Below, piece by piece: positions 36,674-45,783 of a DNA stretch of 64,000 nt. Source of the stretch: Caulobacter sp. GTDB taxonomy: Bacteria; Pseudomonadota; Alphaproteobacteria; Caulobacterales; Caulobacteraceae. Made by a program: the position numbers and the translations under genes. The stretch lies in the NCBI GenBank assembly GCA_017745235.1, contig JAGHZU010000006.1, positions 124,001 through 188,000 of the forward strand, written 5' to 3'. Under the pieces are notes generated by a model. It ran no database searches, was not told the DNA's origin, and worked only from the letters and a program-made list of their open reading frames with translations. The first letter of the stretch is position 1. Each line of letters begins with the position of its first letter.

Positions 36674-37849
36674 ATGGCTGTTACCGGAGAATTGACCGAA
36701 CAGTTCGCTCACGCGGTTCTGCCCGTAACCACGTCGGAAGAATATTCGCGGCAGGAGTTCGTGAAGTCGCTGAAGTTCCACCTGGCGTCGACGGTCAGCC
36801 TGGGCATCAAGGCCGCCTTCCAGGTGCGCGCCCAGCCGCAGTTCAAGCAGGCCAAGGGCCGCGAGCCCGAGACCTATCGCGAAGTCCAGCACGCCATGGC
36901 GGGCGAGCCCTACTACCAGTTCTGGAGCGCCCTGCAGCGCAACAGCCAGGAAATGATGTGGAAGTCGGCGCAGGTGCCGGTCGAGCGCCAGCTGCCGTCC
37001 CTGATCGACGCCTTCAAGAACGCCTCGGGCTCGAAGGGGTCGCTGACCCTGGATCCCGACCTCGAGGTGCCGCGCTATCACCGCCTGGTCGACATCCACT
37101 GCATGCCGGGCGGGTACCACACCGAGTTCGCCGAGGAGGACATCGCCAACGGCGCCGTCTACGATCGCGCGGTCTATGTCTATGTGATGGGCCGCATGGG
37201 GCCGCTGAACTCCGACATCGGCGACAGCACCGCCAACTTCGTCAAGGCCAGGTTCCCGGACCTGAAGCCGCGCCGGATCCTCGACATGGGCTGCGGCGTG
37301 GGCCACTCGACGCTCTCGTATGTCGACGCCTATCCGGACGCGGAAGTTTACGGCATCGACGTCGGCGCCCCGATGCTGCGCTATGCGCACGCCCGCGCCG
37401 AGTCGCTGGGCAAGCCGGTCCACTACAGCCAGCAGAACGCCGAGAAGATGAACTTCCCGGACGGCTATTTCGACCTGATCGTCAGCCACATCCTGGTGCA
37501 TGAGACCAGCCACGTGGCGATCCGCAACATCATGCGCGAGACCAATCGCCTGCTGTCGCCCGGCGGCGTCGTGGCCCACACCGAGACGCCGCCTTACCGC
37601 CAGTTGGAGCCCTTCGACGCCTTCATGCTCGACTGGGACACCCGCAACAACAACGAGCCCTTCTGGGGCGCCAGCCACGAGATCGTTCCGGCCGACATGG
37701 CCGAGGAGACCGGCTTCGAGGGCGCCAAGGCGTTCGAGGGCCTGCAGCCCAGCGCCTACGAATCCGCCGACGCCCAGCGCACCAAGGTGTTCCAGGGCGG
37801 CGACTTCGGCGGCGGCGGGGCCTGGTACATCTGGGGCGTCCAGAAATAG
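36674..37849 (+). CDS. Class I SAM-dependent methyltransferase
   Basis: RRILDMGCGVGHSTLSYVDAYPDAEVYGIDVGAPMLRYAHARAE. Confidence 0.9.
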   Translation: MAVTGELTEQFAHAVLPVTTSEEYSRQEFVKSLKFHLASTVSLGIKAAFQVRAQPQFKQAKGREPETYREVQHAMAGEPYYQFWSALQRNSQEMMWKSAQVPVERQLPSLIDAFKNASGSKGSLTLDPDLEVPRYHRLVDIHCMPGGYHTEFAEEDIANGAVYDRAVYVYVMGRMGPLNSDIGDSTANFVKARFPDLKPRRILDMGCGVGHSTLSYVDAYPDAEVYGIDVGAPMLRYAHARAESLGKPVHYSQQNAEKMNFPDGYFDLIVSHILVHETSHVAIRNIMRETNRLLSPGGVVAHTETPPYRQLEPFDAFMLDWDTRNNNEPFWGASHEIVPADMAEETGFEGAKAFEGLQPSAYESADAQRTKVFQGGDFGGGGAWYIWGVQK

Positions 37850-37882
37850 ACGCCGCGTCCGTTAGATCTCGGGAGTTTTGCT

Positions 37883-38230
37883 ATGAGCTTGCAACAAGGG
37901 GCCAAGGGGGAGCGGCCGCGTTATTTCGCCGACCCCGGCATCGACAAGGTGCTCTCGATGACGATGGCGCTGGCGGGCGAGGTCGCGGTGATGCGCGACC
38001 GCCTCGACAGCCTGGAGCGTCTGCTGGAGAGCGGCCAGCCCGTCAGCCGCGCGGCGCTGGACGCCTACGCGCCCGACGACGCCGCCCGCGCCGAACGCGA
38101 CCACTGGCGCGCCGGGTTCCTCGACATCGTCCTGCGCACCGTCCACCAGGAGCGGGAAGCCCTGGAACGGCGGCTGAACGCCCAGTCCTACGCGGCCGTC
38201 ATCGAGGATGTCGAAGCGACGACCGCCTAG
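37883..38230 (+). CDS. Hypothetical protein (115 aa)
   Basis: Colinear small ORF between methyltransferase and isochorismatase genes; coding in the operon direction. Confidence 0.6.
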   Translation: MSLQQGAKGERPRYFADPGIDKVLSMTMALAGEVAVMRDRLDSLERLLESGQPVSRAALDAYAPDDAARAERDHWRAGFLDIVLRTVHQEREALERRLNAQSYAAVIEDVEATTA

Positions 38231-38274
38231 GGCGACTGCCCGCCACAGTGACCTAAGAATATTCAAGGAAATCA

Positions 38275-38835
38275 ATGTCAGAGCTTAGCCAGGGGACCGC
38301 GGTCCTGTTGATGGACTTCCAGCCGGGCATCATCGGCGCCCTGCCCAACAACGACAAGCTTGTCGCCACCGCGGCCGACGTGCTGGCGCGGGCGCGCGCC
38401 GCCGGCCTGCCGGTGATCTTCATCCGCGTCGCCTTCCGCCCCGGTCACCCGGAGATCAGCAACCGCAACCAGATGTTCAGCGCGATCAAGAAGGCCGGCC
38501 GCATGCAGCTGACCGATCCGGCCAGCGAAGTCGACCCGCGCCTGGCGCCGCTGGACAGCGAGTTCGTGGTGATCAAGCACCGGGTCGGGGCCTTCTACGG
38601 CACCGAGCTGCAGCCGATCCTCAGCGCCCTCGACGTCGATACCCTGGTCCTGCTGGGCGTGGCCACGGGCGGGGTGGTGCTGTCCACGGTGCGGGCCGCC
38701 GCCGACCAGGACTACCGCCTGCTGGTGGTCCGCGACGGCTGCGCCGACGCCGACCCGCAGATCCACGAGACGCTGATGGACAAGGTGTTCCCCCGCCAGG
38801 CCCAGGTGGTCTCCGCCGCCGACCTGCCGTTCTGA
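38275..38835 (+). CDS. Isochorismatase-family protein lacking the nucleophilic Cys
   Basis: TAVLLMDFQPGIIGAL; VIKHRVGAFYGTEL; GVATGGVVLSTVRAAADQDYRL. Confidence 0.85.
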   Translation: MSELSQGTAVLLMDFQPGIIGALPNNDKLVATAADVLARARAAGLPVIFIRVAFRPGHPEISNRNQMFSAIKKAGRMQLTDPASEVDPRLAPLDSEFVVIKHRVGAFYGTELQPILSALDVDTLVLLGVATGGVVLSTVRAAADQDYRLLVVRDGCADADPQIHETLMDKVFPRQAQVVSAADLPF

Positions 38836-38852
38836 TCGGGCGGGCGGCGACC

Positions 38853-39485
38853 ATGGCCGGGCAGGACGACCTGGATGCGAACTATGCCGTCGCCTTCGAC
38901 GGCGCCTTGCCGTTCGGCGAGCGTCCCGCCTTGCTGGTCGTCGACGTGGTCGTCGCCTACCTGACGCCCGGATCGCCGCTCTACGATCCGGCCTTCGAGG
39001 CGGCGCTGGCCGTCAACGAACGGCTGGTCGCCGCGGCCCGCGCCGCGGGCATGCCGGTGATCTTCACCAATGTCGTCTACCAGCCGGGCGGCGCCGACGG
39101 CGGCCTGTTCTACCGCAAGGTCCCGGTGCTGAAGCTGTTCGACCGCGGCTCGGCCGCCGGCGCCTTCCCGCCCAGCCTGCAGCCGCTGCCGACCGAGACC
39201 GTCGTCTCCAAGCAATACGCTTCGGCCTTCTTCGGCACCTCGCTGGCGTCGACCCTCACGACCATGAAGGTCGACTGCCTGCTGATCACCGGGTTCTCCA
39301 CATCCGGCTGCGTCCGCGCCACCGCCCTGGACGCCCTGCAGCACGGGTTCGCGCCGTTCATCGTCGGCGAGGCCTGCGGTGACCGCCACCGCGCGCCGCA
39401 CGAGGCCAACCTGTTCGACCTGCAGGCCAAGTATGGCGAAGTGGTCAGCGAGCGCGCCGCGATCGCGCTGATCGGAGCGGCCTGA
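38853..39485 (+). CDS. N-carbamoylsarcosine amidohydrolase-like isochorismatase-family hydrolase
   Basis: ALLVVDVVVAY; VVSKQYASAFFGTSL; GFSTSGCVRATALDALQHGFAPFIVGEACGDR. Confidence 0.88.
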   Translation: MAGQDDLDANYAVAFDGALPFGERPALLVVDVVVAYLTPGSPLYDPAFEAALAVNERLVAAARAAGMPVIFTNVVYQPGGADGGLFYRKVPVLKLFDRGSAAGAFPPSLQPLPTETVVSKQYASAFFGTSLASTLTTMKVDCLLITGFSTSGCVRATALDALQHGFAPFIVGEACGDRHRAPHEANLFDLQAKYGEVVSERAAIALIGAA

Positions 39486-40895
39486 ATGTCGGCCTCGGCC
39501 AGGACGCTCTACGACAAGCTCTGGGAAGACCACCTCGTGGCCGACGAGGGCGACGGCGTCGGCCTGCTCTATATCGACCGCCAGATCCTCCACGAGGTCT
39601 CCAGTCCCGTGGCCTTCGCCGGCCTGGAGGCGCGGGGGGCGAGCGTTCGCCGGCCCGGGGCGCAGCTGGCCACGATCGATCACGCCATCCCGACCAAGGA
39701 TCGCGACAGGCCGGTCGCCGATCCCCTCGCGCGCTCGCAGATCGCCCTGCTGGAGGCCAATGCGACCGCGCACGGGATCACCGTCTACGGCGCCGCGAGC
39801 CCGCGCCAGGGGATCGTCCATGTCGTCGGGCCCGAGCAGGGGTTCACCCAGCCGGGCATGACCCTGGTCTGCGGTGACAGCCACACGGCCACGCACGGCG
39901 CTTTCGGGGCCCTGGCCTTCGGCGTCGGCACCTCCGAGATCGAATGCGTGCTGGCCACCCAGACGCTTCGCCAGTCCAGGTCGCGCAACATGGCGCTGAA
40001 GGTCGCCGGAGCGCTGGGCCCGGGCGTCTCGGCCAAGGATCTGACCATGGCCTCGGTCGGCCTCATCGGCGCGGGCGGCGCGTCCGGCTATGCGATCGAA
40101 TATATGGGGCCCGCCGTCTCGGCCCTGTCGATGGCCGGCCGCATGACACTTTGCAACATGACGATCGAGGCAGGCTCCCGGATCGGCATGGTCGCGCCGG
40201 ACGAGACCACCTTCGCCTTCCTCGAAGGCCGCCCCTTTGCGCCCAAGGGCCGACTGTGGGACGAGGCCGTCGCCTACTGGCGCACGCTGTCCAGCGACGC
40301 GGACGCGACTTTCGACTGGGTGCTGGAAATCGACGCCGGCGCCCTGGCGCCGCAGGTCACCTGGGGGACCAGTCCCGACCTGGTGCTGCCGGTCACGGGG
40401 CGGACGCCCGATCCCGACGGCATTGCCAGCGAGGCGGAGCGCGAAGGCGTCCTGAAGTCGCTGGCCTATATGGGCTTGGCGCCCGACACCGCCCTGCAGG
40501 ACATCGCCATCGACTACGCCTTCATCGGATCGTGCACGAACAGCCGCCTGGAAGATCTCAGGGCGGCCGCCGAGATCGTCGCGGGAAGGCGCGTGGCGCC
40601 CCATGTCACGGCCCTGGTCGTCCCGGGCTCGAGCATGATCAAGCGCCAGGCCGAGGCCGAAGGGCTCGATCTCATCTTCCGCCAGGCCGGCTTCGAATGG
40701 CGCGACGCGGGCTGCTCGCTCTGCGTGGCCATGAACAACGACCGCCTGGCGCCGGGGCAGCGCAGCGCCTCGACCTCTAACCGCAACTTCGAGGGCCGGC
40801 AGGGACCGGGCGCGCGCACGCACCTGATGAGCCCGGCGATGGTCGCCGCCGCGGCCGTCGCCGGCCACATCGTCGATGTCCGGGAAATCGACTGA
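39486..40895 (+). CDS. 3-isopropylmalate dehydratase large subunit-like (module 2)
   Basis: [68 protein letters not shown]. Confidence 0.93.
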   Translation: MSASARTLYDKLWEDHLVADEGDGVGLLYIDRQILHEVSSPVAFAGLEARGASVRRPGAQLATIDHAIPTKDRDRPVADPLARSQIALLEANATAHGITVYGAASPRQGIVHVVGPEQGFTQPGMTLVCGDSHTATHGAFGALAFGVGTSEIECVLATQTLRQSRSRNMALKVAGALGPGVSAKDLTMASVGLIGAGGASGYAIEYMGPAVSALSMAGRMTLCNMTIEAGSRIGMVAPDETTFAFLEGRPFAPKGRLWDEAVAYWRTLSSDADATFDWVLEIDAGALAPQVTWGTSPDLVLPVTGRTPDPDGIASEAEREGVLKSLAYMGLAPDTALQDIAIDYAFIGSCTNSRLEDLRAAAEIVAGRRVAPHVTALVVPGSSMIKRQAEAEGLDLIFRQAGFEWRDAGCSLCVAMNNDRLAPGQRSASTSNRNFEGRQGPGARTHLMSPAMVAAAAVAGHIVDVREID

Positions 40896-40896
40896 C

Positions 40897-41514
40897 ATGG
40901 AGCCGTTCGTCCGCATCGCCTCGATCGCCGCGCCCTTGCCCGAGCGCGACATCGACACCGACATCATCTTCCCCGCCCGCTACCTGCTGCTGACCAGCAA
41001 GACGGGCCTGGGCCAGTACGCCTTTTTCGAGCGGCGCTACGAGGATGGCGGCAAGACCGAGAAGGCCGACTTCCCGCTCAACCAGCCCGTCTTCCGGGGC
41101 GCCCGGCTCATCGTCGCGGGCTCGAACTTCGGCTGCGGCTCCAGCCGCGAGCACGCGGTCTGGGCCCTGGCCGACCTCGGCGTGCGGTGTGTCATCGCCG
41201 ACAGTTTCGGCGACATCTTTTATTCGAACTGCTTCAAGAACGGCCTGTTGCCGGTGGTGGTCACGCCCGATCAGTGCGCCGACCTGACCGTCCGCGCCGC
41301 GGCGGGAGAACGGCTGGAAGTCGATCTCGAACGCCAGGAGGTCCGCACCGCCGACGGCGGAGTGATCGCCTTCCCGGTGGACGGCTGGCGGCGGGAGGCC
41401 CTGCTGAACGGCTGGGACGAAATCGCCACGATCCTGCGGACGCGGGGCCAGGCCATCGCCGCCTTCGAAGCGGCGCAGAGAACGCGCTTCGCCTGGCTCC
41501 ACGCGGACACGTGA
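40897..41514 (+). CDS. 3-isopropylmalate dehydratase small subunit-like (module 2)
   Basis: LPERDIDTDIIFPARYLL; VAGSNFGCGSSREHAVWALADLGVRCVIADSFGDIFYSNCFKNGLLP. Confidence 0.93.
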   Translation: MEPFVRIASIAAPLPERDIDTDIIFPARYLLLTSKTGLGQYAFFERRYEDGGKTEKADFPLNQPVFRGARLIVAGSNFGCGSSREHAVWALADLGVRCVIADSFGDIFYSNCFKNGLLPVVVTPDQCADLTVRAAAGERLEVDLERQEVRTADGGVIAFPVDGWRREALLNGWDEIATILRTRGQAIAAFEAAQRTRFAWLHADT

Positions 41515-41642
41515 TCGCCGGGGCGGGGGTCCGGGCTGTCCGCGTCGCGGATAGTCTTGCCTCCGTCCGCGCGAACGCCGGCCACTAGCCTAAGTCTCGG
41601 GACGTCGCGGACTTGACGCGGCGGCCCGTTGCAAGGTGACCG

Positions 41643-42512
41643 ATGGCTGATCCCATCATCCGGCAAAAGCTCGACAGCAAGGCGTTCTTCGTCGCGCCGG
41701 GCGTGCAGGACATGATCACCGCCGCCATCTGCCGGAAGGTCGGCTTCGAGGTGGTCTATGGCACGGGCTACTGGCTGACGGCCTCGGCCTATGGCCTGCC
41801 CGACGCGGGCATCGCCACCTACAGCCAGATGCTGGACCGCATGGCGACCGTGGTCCGCTCGTCGACCGGCGCGGTCATCGCCGACGCCGACACCGGCTAC
41901 GGCGGCCTGCTCAACGTGCATCACACCGTGCGCGGCTACGAGGCCGCCGGGGTCACGGCGATCCAGCTGGAAGACCAGGAATTCCCCAAGAAGTGTGGCC
42001 ACACCCCCTTCAAGCGGGTGATCGCGCTCGAGGACATGGTCGACAAGATCCGGGTCGCCAGCGACGCGCGTGAAGACAAGCGGAACTGCCTGATCATCGC
42101 CCGCACCGACGCGCGGGCCAGCGAGGGCTTCGACAAGGCCCTGAAGCGGGCCGAGGCCTATCGCAAGGCCGGCGCCGACGTCATCTTCTTCGAGGCGCCT
42201 CAGAGCGAGGAGGAGATGCGCCGGGCCTGCGAGACCATCGACGCGCCGATGATGGCGAACATGGCCGACGGCGGCGTCACCCCGATCTTGCCGGCCCAGG
42301 TGCTTAAGGACATCGGCTACGCCTTCGCCATTTACCCCTCGATGACCAGCCTAGTCGGCGCCGCAGCGATGGAGGCGGCGCTCGTCAAGCTGAAGACCAC
42401 GGGGGTCAGCGCCGACCCGGCGACCCCGATGTTCGACTTCAAGGAGTTCTGCGGCCTGATCGGCTTCGAGGACGTCTGGGCCTTCGAACGCAAGTGGGGA
42501 GGCCAGCCGTGA
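41643..42512 (+). CDS. Isocitrate lyase/PEP mutase family lyase (paralog C)
   Basis: VAPGVQDMITAAICRKVGFEVVYGTGYWLTASAYGLPD; ADADTGYGGLLNV; EDQEFPKKCGHTPFKRVI. Confidence 0.92.
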   Translation: MADPIIRQKLDSKAFFVAPGVQDMITAAICRKVGFEVVYGTGYWLTASAYGLPDAGIATYSQMLDRMATVVRSSTGAVIADADTGYGGLLNVHHTVRGYEAAGVTAIQLEDQEFPKKCGHTPFKRVIALEDMVDKIRVASDAREDKRNCLIIARTDARASEGFDKALKRAEAYRKAGADVIFFEAPQSEEEMRRACETIDAPMMANMADGGVTPILPAQVLKDIGYAFAIYPSMTSLVGAAAMEAALVKLKTTGVSADPATPMFDFKEFCGLIGFEDVWAFERKWGGQP

Positions 42513-43666
42513 CCGGTTTCACCTTCGAGACGACCCCGCGCATCCTGTGCGAGGACGGCGCCGGCGCCAGGCTGGGCCAGCTCGCCGCCGAGCTCGGGGT
42601 CAAGAGGCCGCTGATCGTCACCGACCGCGGGCTGGTCGCGGCCGGGGCGCTGGAAGGCGCGCTCGAAAGCTTCAAGGCTGCCGGGCTGCCCGTGGAGCTG
42701 TTCTGCGAAGTGCTCGCCGATCCGCCGGAGGACTCGGTCGAGGCTGCCGTGCGGTTCGCCAGGACCCATGGCGCCGATGGCGTCATCGGCCTGGGCGGCG
42801 GCAGTTCGATGGACACCGCCAAGCTGGTCGCCCTGCTGGCGGGTCCCGGCGGGCAGACGCTGACCGAGGCCTATGGCGTGGAACGGGCGCGCGGCCCGCG
42901 CCTGCCGCTGATCCAGGTTCCGACCACGGCGGGCACCGGTTCGGAAGTCACGTCCATCGCCATCGTCACCACGCCGGACGACCAGAAGGTCGGCGTCGTC
43001 TCCCGGCTGCTCTATCCCGACGTCGCCGTCCTGGACGCGACCCTGACGCTGGGCTTGCCGGCCCGCATCACGGCCATGACGGGCATCGACGCCATGGTCC
43101 ACGCCATCGAGGGCTATACCAGCCGCATCCGGAAGAACCCGATCTCCGACAGCCTGGCGCTGAAGGCGCTGGAACTGCTGGCCGGCGCGATCCGCGCCGC
43201 CGTCGCCGACGGGCGCGACATCGCCGCCCGCCGCGCCATGCTGCAGGGCTCGCTGCTGGCCGGCATGGCCTTCGCCAACGCGCCGGTGGGGGCGGTCCAC
43301 GCGCTGGCCTATCCGATCGGCGGCCTGTTCCACGTGCCGCACGGCCTGAGCAACGCGCTGGTGCTGTCGCCGGTGCTGGCCTTCAACCAGGACGCCGCCC
43401 AGGCGCACTACGCCGAGCTCTGCCGCGTGGTCGCGCCCGAGGCCGTGGGCGCGACGACGCAGGCCGCCGCCGAGGGCTTCGTCGCGGCCATGAGCCAGCT
43501 GGTCGCCGACATGCCCTTCGAGCAGCGCCTGACGCAGGTCGGCGTGCAGCGCCAGGACGTCGAGCGCATGGCGACCGACGCCATGAAGGTCTCGCGGCTG
43601 CTCGTGAACAACCCCCGCGACGTTACCCACCAGGACGCCGTGGACCTCTACCTCAGGGCGCTCTGA
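42509..43666 (+). CDS. Iron-containing alcohol dehydrogenase
   Basis: VIGLGGGSSMDTAKLVALLA; PTTAGTGSEVTSIAIV; GIDAMVHAIEGYTS; GTG start overlaps upstream TGA. Confidence 0.92.
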   Translation: MTGFTFETTPRILCEDGAGARLGQLAAELGVKRPLIVTDRGLVAAGALEGALESFKAAGLPVELFCEVLADPPEDSVEAAVRFARTHGADGVIGLGGGSSMDTAKLVALLAGPGGQTLTEAYGVERARGPRLPLIQVPTTAGTGSEVTSIAIVTTPDDQKVGVVSRLLYPDVAVLDATLTLGLPARITAMTGIDAMVHAIEGYTSRIRKNPISDSLALKALELLAGAIRAAVADGRDIAARRAMLQGSLLAGMAFANAPVGAVHALAYPIGGLFHVPHGLSNALVLSPVLAFNQDAAQAHYAELCRVVAPEAVGATTQAAAEGFVAAMSQLVADMPFEQRLTQVGVQRQDVERMATDAMKVSRLLVNNPRDVTHQDAVDLYLRAL

Positions 43667-43724
43667 AGCGTCGAACCGACAGATCGAAGGGGCAGGGGCG
43701 ACCCCGCCCTCGGGAGCAGATCAG

Positions 43725-45773
43725 ATGGCGTATCGATTGGGTGTTGATGTCGGCGGGACCTTCACGGACCTGCTGTTGCTGGAGGAGCAGACCGGCGCGT
43801 TCTGGCGGCACAAGACGCCGTCCACGCCGGCCGACAGCTCCATCGGCATCCTCAATGGCGTGACCGCCATCTGCGAGGCGGCGGGCGTCGCGCCGTCGGA
43901 CATCGAGGTGTTCCTGCACGGCACGACCGTCGCCACCAACGCGGTGCTGGAAGGCAAGGGCGCCCGCGTCGGCCTGATCGTCACCCAGGGCTATCGCCAG
44001 ATCATGCAGATCGCCCGCAGCTTCGTGCCCGGCGGCCTGGCCGGCTGGGTGGTGTGGGACAAGCCCACGCCGCTGGCGGCCCTCGTCGACACCTTCGAGA
44101 TCGGCGGCCGCATGGACGCCCAGGGCGCCGAGCTCGAGCCCATCGATGACGCCGAGATCCGCAAGGCGCTGGAAGGCCTCAAGGCCCAGGGGGTGGAGGC
44201 GATCACCGTCTCCCTGATGAACGCCTATCTGAACGGCGCCCACGAACGGCGCGTCGGCGAGCTGGCGGCTGAGATCATGGGCGACGTCCCGGTCTCGCTG
44301 AGCCACGAGGTCCTGCCCGAGATGCAGGAATACGAGCGCACGCTGACCACCGTAGCGAACGCCAGCGTCCGGCCCATCGTCGGGCGCTATGTCCGCAACC
44401 TGCGCACCAAGCTGCGTGACGCGGGCGTGGCCGGAAAGCTCTCCCTGCTGCGTTCGGACGGCGGCCTGATGTCGTCGGAGAAGTCCGAGCACCATCCGGT
44501 GTCGCTGCTGATGTCGGGCCCGGCGGGTGGCGTCACCGGCGCGCTCTGGGTCGGCAAGAAGGCCGGCATCCACAACATCCTCACCCTCGACGTCGGCGGC
44601 ACGTCGACGGACGTCGCCCTGATCGAGAACCTGGACGCGCGCCGCGTCCGCACGACGGAGGTCGGCCACCTCTCGGTCCGCGCCTCGGCCCTGGACGTGA
44701 AGACCGTCGGGGCCGGGGGCGGCTCCATCGCCTATGTCCCCGAACTGACAAAGGCCCTTCGCGTCGGCCCGCAGTCGGCCGGCGCCGTGCCGGGCCCGGT
44801 GGCCTACGGCAAGGGCGGGACCCTGCCGACCGTGACCGACGCCAACGTCGTCCTGGGCTATCTGCCCGAGGCCCTGCTGGGCGGGACGTTCAAGCTCGAC
44901 CGCGAAGGCTCGATCCGCGCCGTGCAGACCATCGCCGACGCGCTGGGCATCGGGCTCTACGAGGCCGCGCGCGGCATCATCGACATCGTCAACGAGAACA
45001 TGTTCGGCGCCCTGCGCATGATCTCCGTCCAGCAGGGCTACGATCCGCGCAACTTCGCCCTGATGGGCTTCGGCGGCGCGGGCCCCCTGCACGTCAACGC
45101 CGTGGCTCGCCTGATGGGCAGCTGGCCCGCCATCTCGCCCGTGTCCCCCGGCGTGCTCTGCGCGCTGGGCGACGCCACCACGCGGATGCGCACCGAGACC
45201 GCGCGGTCGTTCTCGCGGCGCTTCGACCAGACGACCGAGGAGGAGGTCATCGCCCTGCTGGAGGAGATGGCGCGCCAGACCCGCGGGGAGCTGATGGCAG
45301 ACGGCCTGCCCGAGGCCGAGATCACCTCGCTGTTCGAGATCGACGTCCGCTACGAGGGCCAGGCCTTCGAGGTGCCGCTGGCCATCGATCCGGAGATCCT
45401 GCGACGCGACGGCCTTGCCGGCGTGACCTCGCGGTTCGACGAGGAGCACCAGCGGCTCTTCACCTTCAAGATGGAAACCCCGCACGAGCTGGTGAACCTG
45501 CGCGCCGTGGCGCTGGGGACCGCCCTCGAGCTTCCGGCGGCCGAACCCCCGCAGGGCACGGGCGATCCCATCGCCGCCAAGATCCGCGACCACGAACTGT
45601 GGATCGACGGGCGGATGCACCCGGCCGTGATCTACGACCGCGCCAAGCTGTGCAAGGGCGACGTCATCTCAGGGCCGGCGATCGTCACCGAGATGGACTC
45701 CACCACCCTGATCGAACTCGGCTGCGTCGGCACGGTCGACGCGATCGGCAACATCCTGATCACTCTGGCCTGA
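43725..45773 (+). CDS. hyuA: Hydantoinase/oxoprolinase family protein, HyuA-type
   Basis: YRLGVDVGGTFTDLLLLEEQTG; FLHGTTVATNAVLEGKGARVGLIVTQGYRQIMQIARS. Confidence 0.94.
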   Translation: MAYRLGVDVGGTFTDLLLLEEQTGAFWRHKTPSTPADSSIGILNGVTAICEAAGVAPSDIEVFLHGTTVATNAVLEGKGARVGLIVTQGYRQIMQIARSFVPGGLAGWVVWDKPTPLAALVDTFEIGGRMDAQGAELEPIDDAEIRKALEGLKAQGVEAITVSLMNAYLNGAHERRVGELAAEIMGDVPVSLSHEVLPEMQEYERTLTTVANASVRPIVGRYVRNLRTKLRDAGVAGKLSLLRSDGGLMSSEKSEHHPVSLLMSGPAGGVTGALWVGKKAGIHNILTLDVGGTSTDVALIENLDARRVRTTEVGHLSVRASALDVKTVGAGGGSIAYVPELTKALRVGPQSAGAVPGPVAYGKGGTLPTVTDANVVLGYLPEALLGGTFKLDREGSIRAVQTIADALGIGLYEAARGIIDIVNENMFGALRMISVQQGYDPRNFALMGFGGAGPLHVNAVARLMGSWPAISPVSPGVLCALGDATTRMRTETARSFSRRFDQTTEEEVIALLEEMARQTRGELMADGLPEAEITSLFEIDVRYEGQAFEVPLAIDPEILRRDGLAGVTSRFDEEHQRLFTFKMETPHELVNLRAVALGTALELPAAEPPQGTGDPIAAKIRDHELWIDGRMHPAVIYDRAKLCKGDVISGPAIVTEMDSTTLIELGCVGTVDAIGNILITLA

Positions 45774-45783
45774 GGAGCAGACC

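Noticed and set aside
38712-40967. 751-aa minus-strand ORF
   Set aside because: Antisense to isochorismatase and LeuC genes; shadow ORF
43653-45620. 655-aa minus-strand ORF
   Set aside because: Antisense to HyuA; shadow ORF
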